NCBI GenBank assembly: GCA_029777855.1
Contig: JAKORL010000083.1
Span: 1 to 35,496, forward strand
Reading direction: 5' to 3'
Origin: Pseudomonadota bacterium
GTDB lineage: Bacteria > Pseudomonadota > Gammaproteobacteria > JAIEPX01
DNA length: 35,496 nt
Every line of letters begins with the position of its first letter. Within the stretch, counting starts at the first letter, position 1. Positions 27,950-35,354 of this stretch are shown here, piece by piece. The translations under genes were made by a program, and so were the position numbers. A model generated the notes under the pieces. It saw only the letters and a program-made list of their open reading frames with translations, had not been told where the DNA came from and searched no databases.

Positions 27950-28195
27950 GGTGTCGCATCTCAAGTTGTTAGAGGTTTCACAAAATTGATATCAGTTTGG
28001 AATAAAAAACTTAGCAAGAATTAAAAAAACACGATAAATAAGACAATTTTCTTAGCATTTTCAATAGTAGTCCACGTCTCATTGCAAAACTAAAAAAACA
28101 ATCATTATATATTTTATTAAAATAGTTTCGTTTCGATTTTTCATGTAATCTAATATCGATTTTTAAAAACCTCTAACAACTTGAGATGCGACACC
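27950..28195. repeat. Palindromic miniature element, copy 5 (encodes tail of ankyrin protease)
   Basis: The left end is GGTGTCGCATCTCAAGTTGT and the right end ...AAACCTCTAACAACTTGAGATGCGACACC; 246 bp. With copies 6 and 7 it forms a longer subfamily sharing core stretches (GATATCAGT, AATCATTATATATT, TAATATCGATTTTTAAAAACC). The arms extend as a near palindrome for about 40 bp. Its right arm, read on the minus strand, provides the last ten codons and stop of the ankyrin-protease gene. Confidence 0.9.
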
Positions 28196-29989
28196 ATTGA
28201 CTTCCAATGCTTCACCCATCACATGAGTTCGATACCATGCAAAAGTTCTTGGTAACTCTTTCGACATCATCTCAAAAATTACTGTTTCGCTGTGATAAAC
28301 ATCTGAATTATTGAGATATCGAGAAATCACATCACTCACCAATAAATAAGCAAAAAACTCTTTAAATGGCTCTTGATCATGGTTTTCTTTATACGTTTTT
28401 TTAATGGCATTTGCTGTGAATCCAAGGGTAGAAAAACGCTCCGCACAATTAATATCTTGCTCCAGTGCTGCAGCCAATTGCTCAGGTTGCTCTTGCCATT
28501 GAAAACGCCCCATATTAAGGCCTATTTTTATTTTGTCATACATGTGCGCAGCTTCGTGAGCAAAGACAGATTTATATTCAGCTACACTAAGCCCTGATTC
28601 AGCATAAATATTATCGTGGGTGAGCCCCCTACAAGCTTGGCTTTTGGAGACATCTCTAGGAATAGAACTTACGTACAAAGCAAAAGTTGGTTGTTTTTGC
28701 ATGTGTTCTTTTAAGCATTCAAAGATCGGACGCCAAATTTTACCAATCGGTGAAACTAACGCTTCGGTAGCTAACCATCGCAATGCCGCTGCAACATTGT
28801 CTCGATCCTGTGGATTTTTAACATAACAGCGAATTCCAAATTCTCCATCAATGTCGGTGAGTAAATTATTGGCGGCCTTAAATAATCGATGTTTACAATT
28901 GAGTACTAATCCTGTGCCATGAACTTTTAAATTAAAATTACCCATATTGTGGGTCCAGTGAGTTGCATCTTCATCAATTTCTGTCAGTAAGGGAATTCCT
29001 TTTGCTTCCGAATGTTCTATAAAAATACTTACTGCTACTTCATCTTCTAAAGCTACTGCTAATTGGTAGGGAGTGATTTCAGATTCGTTATCTGCATCTT
29101 CTCTCGAGAACATTTTCCAGCGCTCTGTTGAGGAATTAGGATCCGCCCCATGAGCAAGTAATAATCGTAATGTCTCATATTGCTTGGATTTGAGACAGTG
29201 GCTTAGCAATGGAATTTTAACACCGCCACCTCCGTTCAAAAATCCCCCCGGCAAACATTTGGCATGAACATCTACTCCAGCTCTAATAAGCGGTTCTATA
29301 AATCGAGCTGGCATACGGCGTGCAATACAAGCGTACAATACATTTTGTCCGCTCGTGTTAGTGGTTGTAATTTGTTGCGTGTGCGCCAAGATAAAATTGG
29401 CGATATGAGTCAATGGATCTAAGGCTCCCTCTCTTGGAATATTAAATTTCCACGCTCTCATTAAATTCGTAGTGCCTTCGATTTGATGTCCAACATCCAC
29501 ATTAAATATCGGTTGCCTATTAAGCATCGGTACAAAAATATCTTCATACCAGCTCTTCGCTAAATCATGAGCTGCAAAGAGTTGCTCGTTATACGCACTA
29601 TGATACAGAGTTATCATATGATCTAAGGCCAGTGTGAACGCATTTTTAGAACCAAATAATCCACTCACAAAAGTACTACGTGGCTGATTGAGTAACTCAA
29701 AAGGAGTTATCTCTAACATGCAGCAAAATAATTGCTTGATAATTTGATATTCTCTTGCAGAAGATGGACAGGTTTTAACCAAAGAATCCATTCTTCTAGA
29801 ACAGACGTCAAGTATGGTCTCTTCTTGTTGCTCAATTTGACGTGTTTCAAACGCAATCAAAACCGCTTTCTGCGTATCCATAAGTGGTTGAGATAACACG
29901 GCCTCGAGGCGCTGAATGAATTCAGGGGTCAGCTTAGTGTATTCTTTTATGATAATTTCGAAATCTTGCTCATTTAGTTCTTTAGCCAT
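28163..29989 (-). CDS. Ankyrin-repeat protein with lethal-factor-like zinc protease motif
   Basis: A 608-residue protein. At least two ankyrin repeats occur at about 216-243 (NVLYACIARRMPARFIEPLI, RAGVDVHAK) and 260-287 (IPLLSHCLKSKQYETLRLLL, AHGADPNSS). The C-terminal part has VFAHEAAHMYDK (HExxH at 478-482) and, downstream, EPFKEFFAYLL with Glu 544 placed like the third zinc ligand of anthrax lethal factor (HEFGH...EAEFFAE). A helical end, LPRTFAWYR, also resembles that family, so a gluzincin of the ATLF type is likely. It is a good candidate for a secreted protease effector with ankyrins binding the target. The ATG at 29989 is chosen because the TTG at 30049 is the -35 of the promoter. The last residues GVASQVVRGF come from element copy 5. 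Confidence 0.8.
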   Translation of the reverse strand: MAKELNEQDFEIIIKEYTKLTPEFIQRLEAVLSQPLMDTQKAVLIAFETRQIEQQEETILDVCSRRMDSLVKTCPSSAREYQIIKQLFCCMLEITPFELLNQPRSTFVSGLFGSKNAFTLALDHMITLYHSAYNEQLFAAHDLAKSWYEDIFVPMLNRQPIFNVDVGHQIEGTTNLMRAWKFNIPREGALDPLTHIANFILAHTQQITTTNTSGQNVLYACIARRMPARFIEPLIRAGVDVHAKCLPGGFLNGGGGVKIPLLSHCLKSKQYETLRLLLAHGADPNSSTERWKMFSREDADNESEITPYQLAVALEDEVAVSIFIEHSEAKGIPLLTEIDEDATHWTHNMGNFNLKVHGTGLVLNCKHRLFKAANNLLTDIDGEFGIRCYVKNPQDRDNVAAALRWLATEALVSPIGKIWRPIFECLKEHMQKQPTFALYVSSIPRDVSKSQACRGLTHDNIYAESGLSVAEYKSVFAHEAAHMYDKIKIGLNMGRFQWQEQPEQLAAALEQDINCAERFSTLGFTANAIKKTYKENHDQEPFKEFFAYLLVSDVISRYLNNSDVYHSETVIFEMMSKELPRTFAWYRTHVMGEALEVNGVASQVVRGF

Positions 29990-30020
29990 TTTTCGGTACT
30001 CATCTGCATGGAATTTATGC

Positions 30021-30049
30021 ATTATAAGCAAATAACGGCAGGGTGTCAA
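30021..30049 (-). promoter_or_regulatory. Perfect consensus sigma-70 promoter of the ankyrin-protease gene
   Basis: On the minus strand, TTGACA (30044-30049), a 17-bp spacer and TATAAT (30021-30026) match the sigma-70 consensus at all twelve positions. The start point would be near 30014, about 25 bp before the ATG at 29989. This rules out the longer frame that begins at the -35. Confidence 0.9.
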
Positions 30050-30109
30050 TACAAATTTATCTAGATTGTAGGTAGCAAGCCAAATGTCCGGAATAGGTAG
30101 TATCTATCG

Positions 30110-30370
30110 GGTGTCGCATCTCAAGTTGTTAGAGGTTTTACAAATTCGATATCAGTATGCAATAAATAACTTACCAAGAATTGAAAAATAAAGATAAAAA
30201 AGATTAATATCGTAACAATTTAATCACCATTTTCAACGTTGTTCACACTCATTTAAAGATGCAAATATCATAATCACTAGATTTAGAAATATTCTTATAA
30301 TTTGGTTGATATTTTTCATTTAATCTAATATCGATTTTTAAAAACCTCTAACAACTTGAGATACGACACC
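30110..30370. repeat. Palindromic miniature element, copy 6
   Basis: The left end is GGTGTCGCATCTCAAGTTGT and the right end ...AAACCTCTAACAACTTGAGATACGACACC; 261 bp, same subfamily and orientation as copies 5 and 7. It separates the divergent ankyrin-protease and nuclease-toxin genes and touches the promoter of the latter, whose -35 begins two bases after the element. Confidence 0.9.
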
Positions 30371-30371
30371 A

Positions 30372-30400
30372 TTGATTTTTTTCGAGAATTATGTTATCAT
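30372..30400 (+). promoter_or_regulatory. Candidate promoter upstream of the small ORF and nuclease-toxin gene
   Basis: TTGATT (30372-30377), a 17-bp spacer and TATCAT (30395-30400) fit a sigma-70 promoter, placed directly at the right edge of element copy 6. It lies about 35 bp before the small frame at 30434. Confidence 0.5.
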
Positions 30401-30433
30401 TCAGCCGTAAATTGTAAATAAGGAAGGGTTCGT

Positions 30434-30574
30434 ATGAAGGCCAGGTTAAAAACTGTTTCAGGATGTTTATCTAGCAAATCTAGTATTAGTCTTAATTTAT
30501 TTCAAAAAATACAGTTTCTTCTGCGAAACCTTCTTTTTAGTTTAGTTCTTTGTGTCATGAGGAGACCATCATGA
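30434..30574 (+). CDS. Small 46-residue ORF before the nuclease-toxin gene
   Basis: The ATG follows AAGGAAGGG. The peptide (MKARLKTVSGCLSSKSSISL...) has a hydrophobic stretch near its end (FLLRNLLFSLVLCV) and ends MRRPS. Its TGA overlaps an ATG (ATGA) that has GGAG before it but stops after four codons (MTNL). The pair could be a coupled leader, a toxin-type small membrane peptide, or the remains of a decayed gene. The 100 bases after it hold only a TTTGATT/AATCAAA dyad at 30602-30616. Confidence 0.35.
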   Translation: MKARLKTVSGCLSSKSSISLNLFQKIQFLLRNLLFSLVLCVMRRPS

Positions 30575-30682
30575 CAAATCTTTAGACGTGTTTCCATAGT
30601 GTTTGATTTAATCAAAGCGACCAGTTAATGCTTTCTGATCCTACCTGTATTTCAGCTGATCGCGCAATGAGGGGATTCAAAG

Positions 30683-32320
30683 ATGTCTAGACATAAAAGG
30701 GGTAATGTTAATGATACGCCGAAGGCAGACCGCCCAGATGAACAAAATCATGTCAAAGGGGAAGTTGTTTCAGACTCATTAAAAAAAGTTTCAATAATGT
30801 CAGATAGCAGACATTTCAAGATACATCCTAAAAATGTTGAAGGTTATTTTAAAATGGATAAACAAATAAAACAGACTTTTGTTGAGGCAAGCAGCGTACC
30901 AAATAATCATCTTAAAAATTCATACACTGGTAAGATTGGAGAACTTGGAACGAAACAAAACGTATATGCTCAAAGAGGTAATGCGCGGGTAGAAATTTAC
31001 GATGCTAAAGTGGGCGGAAAAAGAGATAATGGTATAGACGTTCCGATTAAAAAAGGTGATGAGATTTCAGTAATAGAGTCAAAGGCCACTCGAACGGAAG
31101 CCACATTTAGATTATCAAAGACTAAAACGCAAGGTGAGCAAATGAGCCCCGAGTGGATAGAATCAAAAATCAGTGAAATGTGGTCTTCTCCAAAAACGGC
31201 CCCCACTGCAGAATTATTAAGTACTCAACCTTTCACTAAATATATTTTAGGAGCCGACGTTAATTACGGAAATCAAACAGTTCGAATAGTCACTGATCCT
31301 AATCGCTATAAACCGTTACCGGAAGACGTTAGTATCTGGAACGCTGCAAACGCAGCATCCCATACTGAGATGTATGCTATGAGAGCGCTAAATACTTTCG
31401 GAAAAGTAACTACCTATTTAGCCATTACAATGGATGCTACGCAAATTGCAGGTCAAATACATCACGATATTAAAAAGAAAGACTGGTCTTTTAGCAGAAC
31501 TTTTCGTCTAGTCATTGAAAAAGGCGCGGGTGTAGTTGGATCTGTCGCTGCAGTAGTCGCGCTAAACGCGGGCACAGATTTTATTGGAATCGGCTGCTCA
31601 TTCATTGTCGGGGCTGAAGGTTATAATGTAGGACAAGATCTGGGGTCCGATTTTGCAGACACATTAGGTCTATCACAGCTAAATGATAACGAACGTGAAG
31701 AAGCGACACGCGATGGAATGAATTTAATAGCTGGCCAAATGGGTACCGATTTTCTTGACGGAATTGAAACTGCCGCAAGCACAGTTTCTGATGGGCTCTC
31801 ATCAGGATGTGAATTACTAAACGATAATTTGTCATTTGAAGTTTGCACACCTGAACTTAAAAAACTGCCAGCTTCTGAATCCTCTGCACCTACAGAAACA
31901 AATAACAATACAGATATTAGTGAACCAAATGCTTCTTATCCAACTGATTCTAACCAATTAAATTCCAAACCTGTAATAAAGCTATCAGATAATCCGCAAA
32001 CATTTTATGCTCGAATTACTTCCATAATGCGATCACGCGAAGAAAATTCTGCAACTCCTAAAGAGTATTCTGTGAGTGAGAAGAATCATTCAACGAATAA
32101 TTCTTTCGCAGAATCTAGCGTTACATCGAAAGAAAAACCTTCAGGTTTTCATGCTCGTCGGTTTGATATCATGAAATCGCACGCGGAAAATAAGAGCACA
32201 CCAGAAAATTCACAAGACGCTTATCCAAAATGTGAAGTGCCTTCAAATTCAAAAAATAAATCACTATTAAATGAATCAGACAATCTGTCACATTATGAAA
32301 CACCAAGACCAATACGATGA
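30683..32320 (+). CDS. Probable PD-(D/E)XK nuclease toxin/effector
   Basis: A 545-residue protein. Residues 82-165 carry the order of motifs of restriction-endonuclease-fold toxins: GKIGELG (Glu 87), RDNGIDV (Asp 119), ISVIESKAT (Glu 132-x-Lys 134) and QGEQMSPEWIESKI, the QMS..WI element being common in polymorphic-toxin nucleases. This suggests DNA or RNA cleavage. Residues of about 230-320 contain glycine/alanine-rich hydrophobic segments (GAGVVGSVAAVVALNAG, IGIGCSFIVGAEGYNVG) of the kind found near translocation regions of toxins. The last 170 residues are Ser/Asn/Glu-rich and disordered, with a repeated FYARITSIMRSREEN / FHARRFDIMKSHAEN motif. GAGGGG precedes the ATG. No immunity-type gene follows, so a host-directed effector is as likely as a bacterial toxin. 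Confidence 0.65.
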   Translation: MSRHKRGNVNDTPKADRPDEQNHVKGEVVSDSLKKVSIMSDSRHFKIHPKNVEGYFKMDKQIKQTFVEASSVPNNHLKNSYTGKIGELGTKQNVYAQRGNARVEIYDAKVGGKRDNGIDVPIKKGDEISVIESKATRTEATFRLSKTKTQGEQMSPEWIESKISEMWSSPKTAPTAELLSTQPFTKYILGADVNYGNQTVRIVTDPNRYKPLPEDVSIWNAANAASHTEMYAMRALNTFGKVTTYLAITMDATQIAGQIHHDIKKKDWSFSRTFRLVIEKGAGVVGSVAAVVALNAGTDFIGIGCSFIVGAEGYNVGQDLGSDFADTLGLSQLNDNEREEATRDGMNLIAGQMGTDFLDGIETAASTVSDGLSSGCELLNDNLSFEVCTPELKKLPASESSAPTETNNNTDISEPNASYPTDSNQLNSKPVIKLSDNPQTFYARITSIMRSREENSATPKEYSVSEKNHSTNNSFAESSVTSKEKPSGFHARRFDIMKSHAENKSTPENSQDAYPKCEVPSNSKNKSLLNESDNLSHYETPRPIR

Positions 32321-32377
32321 CAAGAACGCATTATCTAAATAAGGAATGCACTACTATTTTAAACCGAAAATATTTTT

Positions 32378-32409
32378 ATCGTGTTAAATAAGTGAAATTC
32401 TAACATTTA
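32378..32409 (+). repeat. 32-bp direct repeat, right copy
   Basis: Matches 27881-27912, which spans the region just upstream of the hrcA start, at 30 of 32 positions. Here it lies in non-coding sequence before element copy 7. It is followed by a small tandem repeat (TCGAATGGT three times at 32418-32449) leading into the element. Confidence 0.9.
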
Positions 32410-32443
32410 AATGATAGTCGAATGGTATCGAATGGTGGTATCG

Positions 32444-32707
32444 AATGGTGTCGCATCTCAAGTTGTTAGAGGTTTTACAAATTTGATACCAGTTTGGAAT
32501 GAAAAACTTATGAAAAATAAAAAAATCATGACAAAAAAGACAATTAACACAACAATTTTCCTACTCTTTTCAAGAGTAGTCACAACTCTCTGCAAAAGCC
32601 AAAAAAGTAATCATTATATATTTAATAAAAATATTTTTGACTCATTTTTTCATTTACTTTAATATCGATTTTAAGAAACCTCTAACAACTTGAGATACGA
32701 CACCATT
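32444..32707. repeat. Palindromic miniature element, copy 7
   Basis: The ends AATGGTGTCGCATCTCAAGT and ...ACTTGAGATACGACACCATT are inverted repeats with one internal mismatch, and here the match extends three bases beyond the usual end. It is about 264 bp, the same subfamily and orientation as copies 5 and 6. An open frame (32411-32662) enters from the left and reads GVASQVVRGFTNL, showing that the left arm can also be read through as protein. Confidence 0.9.
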
Positions 32708-32799
32708 TTCTAAAGCTCCGAGTATTTACGGCATTGGCGGATAGGGCTAAACTTAGGGTGGGATCTGTAACCTTAAACAAGGGAAAACTAGGCATCACA

Positions 32800-33675
32800 A
32801 TGACAACACAACAGCCCTTCAAGCGTATCGCCCTCATGGGCAGGCAACGTATCGAAGGTATTAGTGAAACACTCGAAACTATCGTCCGTTTTTTAGAAAA
32901 ACACGGCTACAGCGTGGTATTAGAAAGTTTAACGGCTGCTCTCTTGCCGGACAGCCATTTGCCAAGCGTACAGAAAGAACAGCTTCATGATGTAGCCGAT
33001 TTAATAATGGTCGTGGGTGGTGACGGAAGTTTATTGGGCGCCGCAAGAATAGGCGCCGATCAAAATTTACCCGTTCTGGGGATCAACCGTGGAACCTTAG
33101 GATTCTTAACTGATATTGCACCCGATGATTTGAATCAGGTACTCGAAGTGCTTTCAGGAAATTACTTTTCAGAAGAACGTTTTTTGCTTCAAGCAAAAGT
33201 GCAACACGATAGCCAACATGAAGGCGCTATGATCGCGGTCAATGATTTTGTGCTATTGCCCGGTGATAAAGCACAAATGATCACTTTCGATCTCTACATC
33301 AACGATTATTTTGCTTATAATTTACGCGCCGATGGTTTGATTGTTGCAACACCGACAGGTTCTACAGCGTATGCACTTTCAGGTGGCGGCCCTATTTTAC
33401 ATCCGAGTTTAGATGCTATTGTATTAGTGCCACTCTGTCCGCACACGCTCAGCAGTCGACCCATCGTTGTTAAAAGCGACAGTAATATTCGAATTCATAT
33501 TAGTGATAGCAATTATACTATCCCACAAATTAGTCATGATGGACAACGACGAATTCCTGTTCCGATTGGTGCCGATATTACGGTTACTCGGCACTCTAAA
33601 ACATTCACTCTGATTCACCCATTGAATTATAATTACTTTTATACACTGAGCACAAAATTACACTGGAAGGGCTGA
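32800..33675 (+). CDS. nadK: NAD kinase
   Basis: A 291-residue ATP-dependent NAD kinase, which makes NADP in the cytosol. It has the GGDGS phosphate-binding motif (IMVVGGDGSLLGAAR), INRGTLGFLTDI, AVNDFVLLPG and RADGLIVATPTGSTAYALSG, all diagnostic. The open frame begins at 32734, but the ATG at 32800 (MTTQQPFKRIALMG) matches the family start. Its stop overlaps the start of recN (TGATG), so the two are translationally coupled. The upstream intergenic region contains element copy 7, which may have displaced or replaced the original promoter. Confidence 0.97.
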   Translation: MTTQQPFKRIALMGRQRIEGISETLETIVRFLEKHGYSVVLESLTAALLPDSHLPSVQKEQLHDVADLIMVVGGDGSLLGAARIGADQNLPVLGINRGTLGFLTDIAPDDLNQVLEVLSGNYFSEERFLLQAKVQHDSQHEGAMIAVNDFVLLPGDKAQMITFDLYINDYFAYNLRADGLIVATPTGSTAYALSGGGPILHPSLDAIVLVPLCPHTLSSRPIVVKSDSNIRIHISDSNYTIPQISHDGQRRIPVPIGADITVTRHSKTFTLIHPLNYNYFYTLSTKLHWKG

Positions 33676-35354
33676 TGTTAACACATATTGATATTAAAAA
33701 TTTTGTTTTGATTGATCATCTTTCTCTGGACCTGCATTCAGGACTTACCGTAGTCACAGGTGAAACAGGCGCTGGAAAATCGATTATTCTGGATGCAATT
33801 GAATTAGCGCTCGGACAACGAGCCGACAACATGATCGTACGCCAAGGGCATGATCAATGTGAAATTACGCTTCTATTTTCGATCAATAAAAACTCTGGAG
33901 CAGATGAATGGCTTAAATCGCATGATTTGTCTAGTGATGACGAATGTATTATTCGTCGAATTATTACGAGTGATGGGCGATCACGCGCAAGCATTAATAC
34001 TGTCAATTGTCCTTTACAACAAATTAAAGAACTTGCCAATTTATTGATCAATGTTCACAGCCAACATCAACATCAAGCATTGCTCAAACGACAATATCAA
34101 CGACAACTGCTCGATAATTATGCGAATCATCCTAAGTTGCTGGATAACGTTTCACACATTTATCAAGCATGGCGAAAAACGTACGATGAACTCTTAAGCA
34201 TTCGCAATAACCAACAAGATCACAGTGCAGAAATAACCTTAATTAAAGACCACATTAATGAATTAGAAGATTGTGAATTAAAAGCGGATACCTACGAATT
34301 ATTAGATTTTGAACACCGTCAACTCGCAGCAATTGACACCCAATTGATTCATCTTAATCAAGCCCATCAATTATTGAGCCAACACGAGGAAGAAAATCTA
34401 CTCGACAAACTGTATCTAATAGAACATGAAATTCAAGAACAAAAAAAATTATTGCCTCAGGTAGATGGCTTATTGGAAATGCTAAACAGTGCCTCTATGC
34501 TCTTGCACGAAACTAATTCAGAATTAGAACGTTTGTTATCTTCTTTAGAACCCAACCCTGAACGACTGTCACAAATAGAAAGGCGTTTAGAAAAAATACA
34601 TCATCTAGCACGCAAACATCGCATCAAGCCCGTTGAATTACATACACTTCAAGATACTTTACTAGAACGGTTGCACTCTCTCGTACATTCAGAAGCACGT
34701 ATCGCAGAATTAACATCAGAATTAGAATCGATAAATGCTGATTATCAGCGTGCCGCTAAACAATTGAGTGAAAGCCGGATTAAAGCCGCCCTCAAACTCA
34801 GCAAAATTATTAGCACTCAAATGCAAGAACTAAGCTTAGGTGGTGGCACTTTCAAAATTGAAATACAGACTGATCAAAATAGCCAACCACGTATGGATGG
34901 TGTTGATGAAATCGATTTTTTAGTTTGCACAAATCCTAATCAACCACTTAATCCTTTATCAAAGGTGGCATCAGGTGGTGAATTATCTAGAATTAGTTTA
35001 GCGATTCATGTTGCCACCGGACAAAAAATGACGATACCCACTCAAATCTTTGATGAGGTCGATGTTGGAATTGGCGGCCCTACTGCTACTATTGTCGGAA
35101 AATTACTACGGCAATTAGGAACTCAATCACAAATTTTATGCATTACTCACTTACCTCAAGTTGCTGCTAACGGACATCATCATTTGTATGTGAAGAAAAG
35201 TAGTGATAAAAAATCAGCCACCACTACAATTATCACATTAAATCGCGATGAACGCGCAAAAGAACTGGCTAGAATGCTAGGGGATTTAACAGTGAGCTCA
35301 AATGCAATTGCACACGCAGAAAATTTATTGACTAACGCCGAAACGACTATTTAG
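33675..35354 (+). CDS. recN: DNA repair protein RecN
   Basis: A 559-residue SMC-like ATPase for recombinational repair of double-strand breaks. The Walker A GETGAGKSIILDAIELALGQ lies near the N-terminus, a central coiled coil carries LINVHSQHQHQALL at its start, and the C-terminal ABC signature VASGGELSRISLA is followed by the Walker B stretch TQIFDEVDVGIGG and CITHLPQVAANGHHHL. Length and motif order are normal. It starts inside the nadK stop codon and its own stop overlaps the end of the convergent fur gene by 8 bp. Confidence 0.97.
   Translation: MLTHIDIKNFVLIDHLSLDLHSGLTVVTGETGAGKSIILDAIELALGQRADNMIVRQGHDQCEITLLFSINKNSGADEWLKSHDLSSDDECIIRRIITSDGRSRASINTVNCPLQQIKELANLLINVHSQHQHQALLKRQYQRQLLDNYANHPKLLDNVSHIYQAWRKTYDELLSIRNNQQDHSAEITLIKDHINELEDCELKADTYELLDFEHRQLAAIDTQLIHLNQAHQLLSQHEEENLLDKLYLIEHEIQEQKKLLPQVDGLLEMLNSASMLLHETNSELERLLSSLEPNPERLSQIERRLEKIHHLARKHRIKPVELHTLQDTLLERLHSLVHSEARIAELTSELESINADYQRAAKQLSESRIKAALKLSKIISTQMQELSLGGGTFKIEIQTDQNSQPRMDGVDEIDFLVCTNPNQPLNPLSKVASGGELSRISLAIHVATGQKMTIPTQIFDEVDVGIGGPTATIVGKLLRQLGTQSQILCITHLPQVAANGHHHLYVKKSSDKKSATTTIITLNRDERAKELARMLGDLTVSSNAIAHAENLLTNAETTI

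Noticed and set aside
32411-32662. 83-codon plus-strand ORF through element copy 7 ending in a Phe-rich tail
   Set aside because: It is made of the repeat flank and the element itself; useful only to show that the left arm also reads GVASQVVRGF. Not a gene.
9595-32707. Target-site duplications around the palindromic elements
   Set aside because: Flanks of each copy were compared by eye; no consistent short duplication was found. The shared flanks of copies 1/2 and 5/7 are longer segmental duplications.
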